A stretch of 64,000 nt of DNA from Bradyrhizobium yuanmingense (GCF_900094575.1 NZ_FMAE01000012.1:95772-159771); one strand, 5' to 3'. Numbered from the stretch's first letter, positions 18,113 to 27,563 are shown. The notes: generated by a model from the letters alone, not told the origin. Translations and numbers: made by a program.

Positions 18113-18973
18113 ATCCACGAACACCACGGTCTTGCGGCCGTTGAGGATGACGCGGTCGTCGAGATGGTAGCGGATGGCCCGGGCCAACACGCGGCGCTCG
18201 ATGTCACGGCCTTTGCGGACCAGATCTTCCGGCGTGTCGCGATGGCTGATGCGCTCGACGTCCTGGTCGATGATCGGGCCCTCGTCGAGGTCGCGCGTGA
18301 CGTAATGCGCGGTGGCGCCGATCAGCTTGACGCCGCGCTCATGGGCCTGGTGATAGGGCTTGGCACCCTTGAAGCCCGGCAGGAATGAGTGGTGGATGTT
18401 GATGCAGCGCCCCGACAGCTTTGCCGAGAGATCGTCGGACAGGATCTGCATGTAACGGGCGAGCACCACCAGATCGGTCTTCGTCTTGCCGACGAGGTCC
18501 ATGATCTGTGTCTCCTGCTCGCGCTTGGTCTCCTTGGTGACGGGCAAATGGTGGAAGGGGATGCCGCCGAAATCGAGCCCGGCATAGACCTCGCGCGGGT
18601 GATTGGAGACGATCGCGGTCGGAATCATCGGCAATTCGCCGGTTCGCCAGCGATAGAGGATGTCGACCAGGCAGTGATCGGACTTCGACACCAGCAGCAT
18701 CACCTTGCGATGCGCAGCGCGGTCGCGCATCTGCCATTCCATGCCGAAACGCTCGGCGATCGCGGCGAAGCCGGTCTGCAGTGCCGCGAGTTCCACGGCA
18801 AGATCGGCCGCTGTGAAAACCACCCGCATGAAGAACTTCTTGGTCTCGATGTCGTCGAACTGCTGGGCGTCGAGGATGTTCTGTCCGTTATGAGCGAGAA
18901 ACGTCGAGACCGCCGAGACGATGCCTGGGCGATCCGGACAGGACAGGGTCAGGACGTATTGATGGTCGGGCAA
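18110..18973 (-). CDS. purU: formyltetrahydrofolate deformylase
   Basis: The protein is 287 aa if started at the TTG at 18973 (MPDHQYVLTLSCPDRPGIV); no ATG fits the family start. It hydrolyses 10-formyl-THF to formate and THF, supplying formate and balancing one-carbon units. An N-terminal ACT domain (about residues 5-80) is followed by a formyltransferase-like domain. Catalytic-type residues are seen in INIHHSFLPGFKGAKPYHQA (Asn/His) and DEGPIIDQDVERI (Asp). It is a single gene with a divergent partner at 19115. Confidence 0.93.
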   Translation of the reverse strand: MPDHQYVLTLSCPDRPGIVSAVSTFLAHNGQNILDAQQFDDIETKKFFMRVVFTAADLAVELAALQTGFAAIAERFGMEWQMRDRAAHRKVMLLVSKSDHCLVDILYRWRTGELPMIPTAIVSNHPREVYAGLDFGGIPFHHLPVTKETKREQETQIMDLVGKTKTDLVVLARYMQILSDDLSAKLSGRCINIHHSFLPGFKGAKPYHQAHERGVKLIGATAHYVTRDLDEGPIIDQDVERISHRDTPEDLVRKGRDIERRVLARAIRYHLDDRVILNGRKTVVFVD

Positions 18974-19114
18974 GGCTCGGCTCTTGATGAAGGTTTGTGC
19001 AGCGGAACGATCCAGCGGATTGCGCCCTGCTCTAGCACCGACCCGCCCTTGCGCCAATCCCAACCGCGGAGTCAGGATGAACGGACAATTGCGAATTCTC
19101 AACGGAGCATACCC

Positions 19115-19957
19115 ATGGCCGACCGCTTGAACGGCTACCGCATCCTGATCCTGGAAACGCGCGAGGAGGCGCAGTTTTCCAAGCTTCTGGCCGAGCAAGG
19201 CGCCGAGGTCGTGCAATGCCCGATGTTCACCATCCATGATGCGCCGGACCCGGCTCCAGTCGAGGCCTGGATCCGCCGCGCCATCGACAAGCCCTTCGAC
19301 GATCTCGTGCTGATGACCGGCGAAGGCCTGCGCCGCATCATGAAGCTCGCCCGCGCCCGCGGGCTCGACGCTGCCCTTGTCGCGGCGCTCGCCCAGGCGC
19401 GCAAGTTCACCCGAGGCCCGAAGCCGGGCAAGGCGTTGCGCGAGATCGGCCTCGAGACGCAGCAGACCACGGAGAAGCCGACCACCGAAGGCGTGATCGA
19501 GATGCTGGCCAGACTCGACCTGAAGGGGCGGCGCCTCGGTCTGCAGCTCTATCCCGACAAGGATCATAGCGCGCTGACCGGCGCGCTGGCCGCGCAAGGC
19601 GCCGACGTCGATACGGTGCTGCCCTACGTCTACGATTCCAAGGCTGCCGATGCCAACATCGTCGCCGCCATTGACGACATGGCAGAGGGACGCATCGACT
19701 CGATCGCCCTGACCAATCTCGGCCAGGTCCGCCGGCTGATCGAGGTTGCCAAGGCGCGCGGCAGCGAGACGAAGCTGCGCGCAGGTCTCGAACGCACGCT
19801 GATCGCATCGGTCGGCCCGGCCGTTTCCGGCGAGCTCGCAGCGCATGGCTTGCGCACGGACGTCTCGCCCGCCGACGAAGCCTATTTCATGCGTCCTCTG
19901 ATCTCGGCCATGGCAAGTGCGTTAGCCGACAGGAAAGCGGCCAGCGCCGCGAGGTAA
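19115..19957 (+). CDS. uroporphyrinogen-III synthase (HemD) family protein
   Basis: The protein has 280 aa from MADRLNGYRILILETREEAQF. Two alpha/beta halves are joined by TTEKPTTEGVIEMLARLDLKG, the layout of HemD-fold proteins. FDDLVLMTGEGLRRI and SIALTNLGQVRRL correspond to the conserved loops that face the cleft. It might be a genuine HemD or a paralogue; alphaproteobacterial HemD sequences are very divergent and no other haem gene is near. The start is preceded by AACGGAG. Confidence 0.7.
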   Translation: MADRLNGYRILILETREEAQFSKLLAEQGAEVVQCPMFTIHDAPDPAPVEAWIRRAIDKPFDDLVLMTGEGLRRIMKLARARGLDAALVAALAQARKFTRGPKPGKALREIGLETQQTTEKPTTEGVIEMLARLDLKGRRLGLQLYPDKDHSALTGALAAQGADVDTVLPYVYDSKAADANIVAAIDDMAEGRIDSIALTNLGQVRRLIEVAKARGSETKLRAGLERTLIASVGPAVSGELAAHGLRTDVSPADEAYFMRPLISAMASALADRKAASAAR

Positions 19958-20081
19958 GAGCCGAGCGCGGGGGCGGCCTGCGGCGACTGCGATTGACACC
20001 GGCATCGCCAGCGTTAGGTTGCGCCACAGCAAGAAGAAACAACAAGGTTAAGGAAATCGCCGTGACACGCGTCATCGCGTC

Positions 20082-21344
20082 GTGAGCGCCACTGCACGAC
20101 CTTCGGCGCTCGCGCCATTCCGCATCCGCAACTACCGCTTCCAGTGGCCGTCCGATCTGCTCACCTCCTGGGCCTTCGAGGTCGAGACGCTGGTGCTCGG
20201 CTGGTACGTCATCGTCGAGACCGGCTCGGTGCTGCTGCTCACGCTGCTGGCTTCACTCCAGTTCGTCGGAACATTGGTCGCGCCCGTGTTCGGCATGATC
20301 GGCGACCGGATCGGCCATCGCGATCTCCTGGTTGTCATGCGCCTTGCCTATGCGGCGCTGTCGTCGACCATCATGGTCCTCGCGCTGAGCGGTCATCTGA
20401 CGCCGCTGAGCGTCATGATCATCGTCACGATCATGGGCTTGATCCGCCCCTCCGATCTCGGCGTTCGCGGCGCGCTGCTCGCCGATATCATGCCGGCCGA
20501 GCAGCTGGTGGGCGCCATCAGTGTTGCGCGCACGACCCAGGACAGCGCGCGCATTGCCGGAGCGTTGACGGGGGCCGGGCTGTTCGCCGTGCTCGGTATC
20601 GGCCTCGTTTATGTGGCGATCGCCTGCCTTTACTTCACGGCAGCGCTTCTCATGCTCTGCCTGACCCAGCCGAAAAGGACCGTCACCACGAGCGATCTTC
20701 CCGCAAGCAGCCACACCGTTTCGCGGCTGCTTGGCGACCTCAAAGAGGGGATCGTCTATGCCTGGAACGGGCCGGCAATGCGCGCGGCGCTGTGCGTCGC
20801 TTTTCTGGCGAATCTCACCGCATTTCCTTTCACGGGCGGATTGTTGCCCTACATCGCGCGGGAGATCTTTCACACTGATCAGACCGGCCTCGGATATCTT
20901 TCGGCGAGCTTCGCCGTCGGCTCGCTAATCGGCTCCATCACGCTCAGCCTGGTCAGTGGCGTACGCATTGCCCGGCTCCTGATCGGCGCAACGCTGGCCT
21001 GGTACGCAATGCTGCTGGTGTTCGTCGAGGTCAGGACGATGCCGGTGGCGATGGCCTGCCTCGTCCTCGCCGGTATCGCCCAGAGCATGTCGATGATCTC
21101 GGCTGCCGTCATCCTGATGCGCACCGCGAGCGCACATCTGCGCGGCCGTGTCATGGGCGTGCGCATGATGGTGATCTATGGCTTGCCGCTCGGACTGCTC
21201 GCGGCCGGCAGCCTGATCGACGTCATCGGCTATTCCGCGACGGGCTCGCTTTATGCCGGCGCAGGATTCGTCGCGATGGTGGCAATCGCGATCCGCTGGC
21301 GCGCCGATCTGTGGCCGGCGCACGCGCCGGCCAATGCGCGATGA
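20082..21344 (+). CDS. MFS transporter (EntS-like MFS_3 group)
   Basis: The protein has 420 aa from a GTG at 20082. It shows twelve hydrophobic segments in two halves. The cytoplasmic loop GMIGDRIGHRDLLVVMR is the MFS signature between helices 2 and 3. DIMPAEQLVGAISVARTTQDSARIAGAL is typical of the exporter group that contains EntS. The cargo is unknown. A tiny out-of-frame GTG...TGA frame overlaps the start. Confidence 0.85.
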   Translation: MSATARPSALAPFRIRNYRFQWPSDLLTSWAFEVETLVLGWYVIVETGSVLLLTLLASLQFVGTLVAPVFGMIGDRIGHRDLLVVMRLAYAALSSTIMVLALSGHLTPLSVMIIVTIMGLIRPSDLGVRGALLADIMPAEQLVGAISVARTTQDSARIAGALTGAGLFAVLGIGLVYVAIACLYFTAALLMLCLTQPKRTVTTSDLPASSHTVSRLLGDLKEGIVYAWNGPAMRAALCVAFLANLTAFPFTGGLLPYIAREIFHTDQTGLGYLSASFAVGSLIGSITLSLVSGVRIARLLIGATLAWYAMLLVFVEVRTMPVAMACLVLAGIAQSMSMISAAVILMRTASAHLRGRVMGVRMMVIYGLPLGLLAAGSLIDVIGYSATGSLYAGAGFVAMVAIAIRWRADLWPAHAPANAR

Positions 21345-21363
21345 CGGCGTCCCCGTAACGACG

Positions 21364-21774
21364 TCAGACCTCCACCGGCGGCGATCTCAGAGGAAGCAAC
21401 GCCGCCACCCGCGAATCGCGCAAATAGAGACCGCCCCAGGCAAGACCAGCAAGATAGACGCCGAACAGCATATGGCTGAAGAGCGGGTTGCCGACCCGCA
21501 AGTGAACCGCCACCGTGCCGCCCATATAGGCGGTCAGCAGGATCGCACCGAGCACGGCTGTTCGCGGGAAGCCGTAGAGCGCGGTGCAGGCCAGCGCCAC
21601 CACGCCCAGCGCGCGCGCCAGATCGGCCGAGGGGGGATAGCCGAGCTCGGCGGTCGCGTTGATCACGACGTCCAGCGGGACGAGCTTCATCCCGGCATCA
21701 AACAGCATGAAGGCAATCACGAGCCCGCTCATGACCCAGCCGGCCACATGTCTCGACTTGGAAATCGTCATCAC
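21364..21774 (-). CDS. DoxX-like integral membrane protein
   Basis: The protein has 136 aa and four hydrophobic helices. Sequence features such as FMLFDAGMKLVPLDVVI, TALYGFPRTAVLGAILLTAYMGGTVAVHLRVG and LFGVYLAGLAWGGLYLR match the DoxX-like/SURF4-type family. It directly follows the DUF4287 gene on the same strand with no gap. The function of the family is poorly defined (redox or stress membrane proteins). Confidence 0.82.
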   Translation of the reverse strand: MMTISKSRHVAGWVMSGLVIAFMLFDAGMKLVPLDVVINATAELGYPPSADLARALGVVALACTALYGFPRTAVLGAILLTAYMGGTVAVHLRVGNPLFSHMLFGVYLAGLAWGGLYLRDSRVAALLPLRSPPVEV

Positions 21775-21993
21775 CTACGACGCCTTCCCCTTGAGAAGGG
21801 CGACGATGGCCATCGCATGGCCGTGGCCAAGGCCGAACTCGTCCTTGAGCGCGGCCACGATGGCACCCGCTTTCACGCCGGCGGCCAATCCCGCCCCGGT
21901 CGAAAAACCCCGGTCCTTGCCCCATTTGCGAAACTGGTCCGGGCTCTTGCCGGTCTTGGCCTGGATATTGTCGAGATAGGCCTTAAAACTCAC
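21775..21993 (-). CDS. DUF4287-type small protein
   Basis: The protein is 72 aa from a GTG at 21993, chosen because GGAGGAG lies 7 bases upstream. The sequence SFKAYLDNIQAKTGKSPDQF, then GVKAGAIVAALKDEFGLGHGHAMAIVALLKG, matches the DUF4287 pattern (helix, 'TGKSP', 'LGHGHAMA'). It is adjacent to the DoxX-like gene, so they probably form a two-gene unit. The biochemical role is unknown. Confidence 0.8.
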   Translation of the reverse strand: MSFKAYLDNIQAKTGKSPDQFRKWGKDRGFSTGAGLAAGVKAGAIVAALKDEFGLGHGHAMAIVALLKGKAS

Positions 21994-22054
21994 CGCAGCG
22001 CTCCTCCGATGTTTGCTCCACCAGCGCGGCCGGAGCGATCCAGGCATATTGCGA

Positions 22055-22762
22055 TCAGGACGTAGTCGTCTTGTATGAAAACGACAATTGCGGCCGCTCG
22101 CGCGAGAGGCGCGCAGGCGTCATGCCGATCAGTTGCCTGACCGAGCGGGTAAGATGGGCCTGATCGAAATAGCCAGCGCCCGATGTCGCGTCCAGAACGG
22201 AGCTGCCGCTCACCAGCAAGGCCGCGGCGCGACGCGCCCGCTCGATCTGCTGATGGCTGCTGAACGTCATGCCCGTAACGCGGCGAAAGTGGCGCTGAAC
22301 CGAACGCCGGCTCATCCAGTCGACGTCGCCGTCGATCGCAGCATCGGTCGCGTGGCTGCGTGCGATGACACCCGCGCGCGCCATGCGAGCGACGAGACTT
22401 TCCGCATCGTCATAGCCTGGAATGTCCCAGCTCAGACCCGAAAACAGAAAACGGCCGTTGGGCAGCACCGGCAACTGCATGTTTTGATGGTCGATCAGTG
22501 CGCTCGTCGGTATCTCCGGCAGGTAGGTTCCCAGCCGAAACCGGATCGCGAGCCATTCGCCGCTCGCGGGACATTCGACGAGTGTCCCGCGGGTGACCGG
22601 CCCTCGGAGCGTCACCGCCAGAAGCTCCGGGAGCCTGGTGACCACAAGCTCGATATTTCCCTCGGCCATCGACAGGAACGAGCCGCCACGCCGGCTCCGG
22701 CTGCGCCATACCCGCTCGACGTAAGGCGAGTCCGACGCGCGATGGTCGAACTCTATGAGCAC
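22055..22762 (-). CDS. AraC-family transcriptional regulator
   Basis: The protein is about 235 aa if started at the GTG at 22762 (VLIEFDHRASDSPYVERVWRSRS), where similar regulators begin. The frame is open to 22843, but that part overlaps the end of the Crp/Fnr gene. The C-terminal AraC DNA-binding domain is visible: SRRSVQRHFRRVTGMTFSSHQQIERARRAAALL and GYFDQAHLTRSVRQLIGMTPARL. The N-terminal sensing domain is of the short type. It lies 22 bp after the Crp/Fnr gene on the same strand. Confidence 0.85.
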   Translation of the reverse strand: MLIEFDHRASDSPYVERVWRSRSRRGGSFLSMAEGNIELVVTRLPELLAVTLRGPVTRGTLVECPASGEWLAIRFRLGTYLPEIPTSALIDHQNMQLPVLPNGRFLFSGLSWDIPGYDDAESLVARMARAGVIARSHATDAAIDGDVDWMSRRSVQRHFRRVTGMTFSSHQQIERARRAAALLVSGSSVLDATSGAGYFDQAHLTRSVRQLIGMTPARLSRERPQLSFSYKTTTS

Positions 22763-22784
22763 GGAAGCACCGGGAATGCGCAGA

Positions 22785-23465
22785 TCATCGCTCCTCCCCG
22801 TAGCTCCCGAGCCGCGCGATATCGAGGATCGTGACCCCGCCATATTCCAGCCGCAGCAGCCCCTCCTTCTCCAGCCGGTTCAGCGCGCGGTTGGCGTTCT
22901 GGCGGGACATGCCGGAGAGCGCGCCGATCTCCTCCTGGGTGATCTCCAGATGCGCGGTCGATTCCGGATAGAGGATCGGGTTGAACAGCGAGGCGATGCT
23001 GCGGGCGAGGCGCGCGGTGGCATCGAGCGTGCGGTTGACCTCGAGCATGCCGATGAACTGGCCCAGCCGCTCGTTGAGCTGGCGCACCAGGAAGCGGTTG
23101 AAGCCGACGCTGTTCTCGAACAGCCACATGAAGGCGCTGCGTTCCATCAGCGCGATGCGGCTGTCGCGCAGCGCGACCACGTCGTAGCGGCGCGGCTCGT
23201 TCTTGAGCACGCTGCCCTCGCCGAACCAGGCCCCTGCCGTCAGCCCGGCAAGGCTGGTCTCCTTGCCGTCGCGCGAGACCCCGCCCATACGGGCAAGGCC
23301 GCCCACCATGCCGGCCCAATAGGCAAAAATATCACCGCGCATGAACACGCTCTCGCCGGTGCCGTAGGACCGTTCCGTAATTCCGGCGCGCGCGACCTCG
23401 ATCTCGGCTGGTGTGAGCTCACGCGACCAGGCGGCAATGCGCTTCAGATGATCCTCTGAAATCAT
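22785..23465 (-). CDS. Crp/Fnr-family transcriptional regulator
   Basis: The protein has 226 aa. A cyclic-nucleotide-binding-like beta roll (about residues 20-120; GAWFGEGSVLKNEPRRYDVVAL) is followed by a winged helix-turn-helix, EEIGALSGMSRQNANRALNRLEKEG. It contains no cysteine, so an FNR-type iron-sulfur sensor is excluded. It is divergent from the HAAT/acyl-CoA synthetase operon at 23796. A 17-bp palindrome lies 41 bp upstream of its start. Confidence 0.9.
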   Translation of the reverse strand: MISEDHLKRIAAWSRELTPAEIEVARAGITERSYGTGESVFMRGDIFAYWAGMVGGLARMGGVSRDGKETSLAGLTAGAWFGEGSVLKNEPRRYDVVALRDSRIALMERSAFMWLFENSVGFNRFLVRQLNERLGQFIGMLEVNRTLDATARLARSIASLFNPILYPESTAHLEITQEEIGALSGMSRQNANRALNRLEKEGLLRLEYGGVTILDIARLGSYGEER

Positions 23466-23795
23466 GATCTCGAAGCCAGCCGCACCGTTCAGTCACCCCA
23501 TGCTCCTGTTGCACTGCAACAGAATCGCTTCGGCCATCCATCCGACGAAAGATGAAGACCCGCTCGGCCCGACAACTTTGTCGCAGAATTGTCAGGCCGG
23601 AGACATTTCAAAATAGCGCTTTCCCCTATTGAGGACCACCTCGGGCGATGCGGCTTTTGATCCCTCACGGGAACGAAGGTGGCGCCGGTGCGGTCGAGAC
23701 CAATAGCTGCATGGTCTGGCCGGCACGACCGTACTAGGATCGCCTGACAGGAACGGAAGAGCGCCAATCAAGCGCCATCACCGGGAGGGATTCGT
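23466..23795. other. 330-bp divergent promoter region
   Basis: This is the gap between the Crp/Fnr gene and the HAAT operon. Possible short frames in it are not convincing. It contains the palindrome at 23506-23522, a lower-GC stretch near 23570-23630 with candidate promoter sequences, and GGAGGG at 23784 serving the first gene of the operon. Confidence 0.6.
23506..23522. promoter_or_regulatory. perfect palindrome, candidate operator
   Basis: CTGTTGCA-C-TGCAACAG is a perfect inverted repeat with 8-bp arms around one base, 41 bp before the Crp/Fnr start. Its placement fits autoregulation by the Crp/Fnr protein or control of the divergent importer operon. The half-site differs from the classical CRP and FNR boxes. 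Confidence 0.5.
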
Positions 23796-24620
23796 TTGGT
23801 GGCTACCAGTCTCGAAGTGCGCGGCGTGTCCTTACGATTCGGCGGCGTCCGCGCGCTGACCGACGTCAGCTTCGCCATCAGGGAAGGCGAGCTGTTCTCG
23901 ATCATCGGCCCCAACGGCGCCGGCAAGACCTCGATCGTGAACTGTATTTCCGGTCGCTACAAGCCGACCGAAGGCCAGCTGTTCTATCGGGACCGCGACA
24001 TCACCGGCTTGACGCCGAATGCCCGCGCCTCACTCGGCATCGGCCGTACCTTCCAGAATCTCGCACTATTCCACCACATGAGCGTGCTCGACAACATCAT
24101 GGTCGGCCGCCATCACCTGCTGAGGAACAATTTCCTCACGGGCTCGCTGTACTGGCTCACCGGCGCGCGCAAGGAGGAGCTCGAGCACCGTCGCAAGGTG
24201 GAAGAGATCATCGACTTCCTCGATCTGCAGCCGGTGCGCAAGGCCACCGCCGGCACCCTCCCCTACGGCCTGCGCAAGCGCGTGGAGCTCGCCCGCGCCA
24301 TGGCGCTGGAGCCGCGCCTGATCCTTCTCGACGAGCCCATGGCCGGCATGAATTTCGAGGAGAAGGAGGACATGGCCCGCTACATCGTCGATCTCAACGA
24401 GGAGTTCGGGATGACGGTGGTGATGATCGAGCACGACATGGGCGTGGTGATGGACATCTCCCACCGCGTCATGGTGCTGGATTTCGGCAAGAAGATCGCC
24501 GAGGGCGATCCGGCCACCGTGCTCGCCGATCCGCACGTCAGGCGTGCCTATCTCGGCGAAGAGGACGAGGTGCTTGTCGATCCCGATGATGCCTCTCCGG
24601 CGCAGGAGAGCGCGGCATGA
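23796..24620 (+). CDS. livG: HAAT-family ABC importer ATPase (LivG type)
   Basis: The protein has 274 aa. The start is TTG at 23796 or GTG at 23799, both served by GGAGGG at 23784. Walker A is GPNGAGKTS, Walker B LILLDEPMAGMNFEE, with LPYGLRKRVELARAM at the signature position. RTFQNLALFHHMSVLDNIMVGRHH is typical for LivG-group ATPases with a longer helical insert. The last four bases overlap the acyl-CoA synthetase start, so both are cotranscribed. Confidence 0.92.
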   Translation: MVATSLEVRGVSLRFGGVRALTDVSFAIREGELFSIIGPNGAGKTSIVNCISGRYKPTEGQLFYRDRDITGLTPNARASLGIGRTFQNLALFHHMSVLDNIMVGRHHLLRNNFLTGSLYWLTGARKEELEHRRKVEEIIDFLDLQPVRKATAGTLPYGLRKRVELARAMALEPRLILLDEPMAGMNFEEKEDMARYIVDLNEEFGMTVVMIEHDMGVVMDISHRVMVLDFGKKIAEGDPATVLADPHVRRAYLGEEDEVLVDPDDASPAQESAA

Positions 24621-26548
24621 TGGATTATGCGGGCCGCGTCGCGCAGGCCGACACCTATCCGAAGATGCTCCGGCTCAATGCCAGGGAGCACGGCAACGAG
24701 ATCGCAATGCGCGAGAAGGATCTCGGGCTCTGGCGCATCTTCACCTGGAACGACTATCAGGCCCGCGTGCGCGATTTCGCGCTCGGCCTCATCGAGCTCG
24801 GCCTGGGCCGCGGTGATGTCATCGGCATCATCGGCGACAACCGGCCCGACTGGGTCGCGGCAGAAGTTGCGACGCATGCCATTGGCGGCCTCAGCCTCGG
24901 GCTCTATCGCGACGTCCTGGACGAGGAAGCTTCCTATCTCCTCAACTACGGCGAGGCGCAGTTGGTCTTCGCCGAGGACGAGGAGCAGGTCGACAAGCTG
25001 CTCATCCTTGCCGAGCGCGTGCCGAAGCTGAAGCACATCATCTATTCCGATCCGCGCGGGATGCGGAAATACGACGACCCGCGCCTGATGCCGGCGGAGA
25101 AATTCGCCGAGCTCGGCCGCGCGCGGGCAGCACGCGAGCCGGAACTCTACGACAGATTGGTCGATGCCACCGAGGGCGAGGACGTCGCGATTCTCTGCAC
25201 GACGTCGGGCACCACCTCGCATCCGAAGCTCGCGATGCTCGCCGCCGGACGCGTGCTCGGCCATTGCGCCACTTATCTCGCCTTCGACCCCAAGGGTCCC
25301 GATGACGAATACGTGTCGGTGCTGCCGCTGCCCTGGATCATGGAACAGGTCTACGTGCTCGGCAAAGGTCTGCTCTGCCGGATGAAGATCAACTTCGTCG
25401 AAGAGCCGGACACGCTGATGAACGATCTGCGCGAGATCGCACCGACCTTCGTTCTGTTCGCGCCCCGCGTCTGGGAATCGATTGCCGCCGACGTCCGTGC
25501 CAAGGTGATGGACGCAACGCCCTTCAAGCAGCGCCTGTTCGACATCGGCATGAAGTCGGGCCTTGCCGCGCTCGAACAGGGCAAGCGCTCGGGCTTTGCC
25601 GACACGATCCTGTTCCGCGCACTGCGCGATCGCCTCGGCTTCACCCGGTTGCGCTCGGCCGCGACCGGCGGTGCGGCGCTCGGGCCTGACACCTTCAAGT
25701 TCTTCCAGGCCATGGGCGTGCCGCTGCGCACGCTCTACGGTCAGACCGAGCTGCTCGGGGCCTACACGCTGCATCCCGAGGGCAAGGTCGATCCTGATAC
25801 CACCGGCGTACCGATGGCCGATAATGTCGAGATCCGTATCGACAATGCCGACGTCCACGGCGTCGGCGAGATCGTGGTGCGGCACCCCAACATGTTCCTC
25901 GGCTACTACAAGAACCCCGAGGCCAGCGTCGCCGATATCAAGGACGGCTGGATGTGCTCGGGCGACGCCGGCTATTTCAACGCCAACCACCAGCTCGTCG
26001 TGATCGACCGCATCAAGGATCTCGCCGAGACCTCCCGCGGCGAGCGCTTCTCGCCGCAATTCATCGAGAACAAGCTGAAATTCTCGCCCTATATCGCCGA
26101 AGCCGTGGTGCTTGGGGCCGGCCGTGACGCGCTCGCGGCAATGATCTGCATCCGCTACTCCATCATCTCGAAATGGGCGGAAAAGAACCGCCTCTCCTTC
26201 ACGACCTACAGCGACCTCGCCTCACGGCCGGAGGTCTACGCGCTGCTGCAGAAGGAGGTCGAGACCGTCAACGCCACGCTGCCGCCGGCCCAGCGCATCT
26301 CGCGCTTCCTGCTGCTCTACAAGGAGCTCGACGCCGACGACGGCGAGCTCACCCGGACGCGAAAGGTGCGCCGCGGCGTCATCAACGAGAAATACGCCGG
26401 CATCATCGACGCCATCTACCGCGGCGATTCCGACATCCCCGTCGACACCGTGATCCGCTTCCAGGACGGCACCACGCAGCGGGTGCGAACGACGCTGCGC
26501 GTGGTGGACCTCGGCGGGCACGGGCACATGGCGGAGGCTGCGGAGTGA
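24617..26548 (+). CDS. AMP-forming acyl-CoA synthetase (long-chain type) within the importer operon
   Basis: The protein has 643 aa. It activates a carboxylic acid to its CoA thioester through an acyl-adenylate. The P-loop TSGTTSHPKLAM is at residue about 196, YGQTELLG at about 374, and the hinge region GDAGYFNANHQLVVIDRIKDLAETSRGE follows. The C-terminal LTRTRKVRRGVI resembles the very-long/long-chain group. It is embedded between ABC ATPase and permease genes, so the substrate is likely the imported compound. Aromatic and aliphatic acids are both plausible. Confidence 0.9.
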   Translation: MMDYAGRVAQADTYPKMLRLNAREHGNEIAMREKDLGLWRIFTWNDYQARVRDFALGLIELGLGRGDVIGIIGDNRPDWVAAEVATHAIGGLSLGLYRDVLDEEASYLLNYGEAQLVFAEDEEQVDKLLILAERVPKLKHIIYSDPRGMRKYDDPRLMPAEKFAELGRARAAREPELYDRLVDATEGEDVAILCTTSGTTSHPKLAMLAAGRVLGHCATYLAFDPKGPDDEYVSVLPLPWIMEQVYVLGKGLLCRMKINFVEEPDTLMNDLREIAPTFVLFAPRVWESIAADVRAKVMDATPFKQRLFDIGMKSGLAALEQGKRSGFADTILFRALRDRLGFTRLRSAATGGAALGPDTFKFFQAMGVPLRTLYGQTELLGAYTLHPEGKVDPDTTGVPMADNVEIRIDNADVHGVGEIVVRHPNMFLGYYKNPEASVADIKDGWMCSGDAGYFNANHQLVVIDRIKDLAETSRGERFSPQFIENKLKFSPYIAEAVVLGAGRDALAAMICIRYSIISKWAEKNRLSFTTYSDLASRPEVYALLQKEVETVNATLPPAQRISRFLLLYKELDADDGELTRTRKVRRGVINEKYAGIIDAIYRGDSDIPVDTVIRFQDGTTQRVRTTLRVVDLGGHGHMAEAAE

Positions 26549-26558
26549 TACAGATCCT

Positions 26559-26651
26559 CGTCATGCGCGGGCTTGACCCGCACATCCATCCTCTTCCGAA
26601 CAGTCTTCCTTCCTCATCGATGGATTGCCGGGTCAAGCCCGGCAATGACGG
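26559..26651. repeat. intergenic repeat (GTCATGC...GCAATGACGG type)
   Basis: CGTCATGCGCGGGCTTGACCC on the left and GGTCAAGCCCGGCAATGACG on the right form an imperfect inverted repeat across 93 bp. It lies inside the operon between the synthetase and livH genes. A related element is at 29986-30110. Confidence 0.7.
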
Positions 26652-26666
26652 GCTGAGTCACCCAAC

Positions 26667-27560
26667 ATGAACACCGCCTTCCTCATCCAGCTCCTGGTCA
26701 ACGGCCTCGTGGTCGGCACGCTCTATGGCGTAGTCGCGATGTCGTTCGTGCTGATCTACAAGGCGACGCAGGTCGTCAACTTCGCGCAAGGTGAATTGCT
26801 GCTGGTCGGCGCCTGGGTGTGCTGGGCCTTGCTGGCGAAATACCAGGTGCCGTTCTGGATCGGCATGCCGATCACGCTGGTGTTCATGTTCGTGTTCGGC
26901 ATCGCGGTGCAGGTGCTGATCCTGCGGCCGATGATCGGCGAGCCCATCATCTCGGTGATCATGGTGACGATCGGCCTCTCCACCGTGCTGCAGGCGACGC
27001 TGAAATGGATGTTCGGCGTCAATCCGCAGCCGTTCCCGCGCGTGTTCGAGAGCCAGTCGGTCGACCTGTTCGGACTGCAGATCCAGACCGTCTACGTCAT
27101 GAGCCTCGTGGTGTCGGTCGCGATGATGATCGGCATGGCCTGGTTCTTCCGCGCGTCGAAGTACGGCCTTGCGATGCGCGCCACCGCGTTCAACCAGCAG
27201 GTGGCGCAGTCGCTCGGCATTTCCGTCAAGAGCGTGTTCGCGATGGCCTGGGCAATCTCGGCGACCGTCTCGGCGGTCGCCGGCGTCGTCGTCGCCGTCG
27301 TCAATGGCGTGTCCTCGGGCCTTGCTGCCTACGGCATCAAGGTGTTTCCGGCGGCGATCCTCGGCGGGCTCGATTCCGTCGGCGGCGCGGTGCTCGGCGG
27401 CATCATCATCGGGCTTTTGGAGAACGTCGCCCAATATGTCGACAGCGAGTATCTGCACTGGGGCAATCTCTACGAGATCGCGCCGTTCTACGTTCTCATC
27501 ATCGTGCTGATGATCAAGCCCTACGGCCTGTTCGGCACCCACGACATCGAGCGGATCTGA
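26667..27560 (+). CDS. livH: HAAT-family ABC importer permease (LivH type)
   Basis: The protein has 297 aa. The N-terminus MNTAFLIQLLVNGLVVGTLYGVVAMSFVLIYKATQVVNFAQG is the family hallmark. About eight membrane helices are seen. The cytoplasmic loop AMRATAFNQQVAQSLGISV contacts the ATPases. It ends three bases before the livM-type gene. Confidence 0.93.
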   Translation: MNTAFLIQLLVNGLVVGTLYGVVAMSFVLIYKATQVVNFAQGELLLVGAWVCWALLAKYQVPFWIGMPITLVFMFVFGIAVQVLILRPMIGEPIISVIMVTIGLSTVLQATLKWMFGVNPQPFPRVFESQSVDLFGLQIQTVYVMSLVVSVAMMIGMAWFFRASKYGLAMRATAFNQQVAQSLGISVKSVFAMAWAISATVSAVAGVVVAVVNGVSSGLAAYGIKVFPAAILGGLDSVGGAVLGGIIIGLLENVAQYVDSEYLHWGNLYEIAPFYVLIIVLMIKPYGLFGTHDIERI

Positions 27561-27563
27561 TCC

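Noticed and set aside
22785..23465. Oxygen-sensing FNR protein
   Set aside because: The sequence contains no cysteine, so an iron-sulfur cluster cannot be bound.
23489..23767. Minus-strand frame of 92 codons before the second importer operon
   Set aside because: Covers the palindrome and promoter region; Cys/Arg/Ser-rich with no family character.
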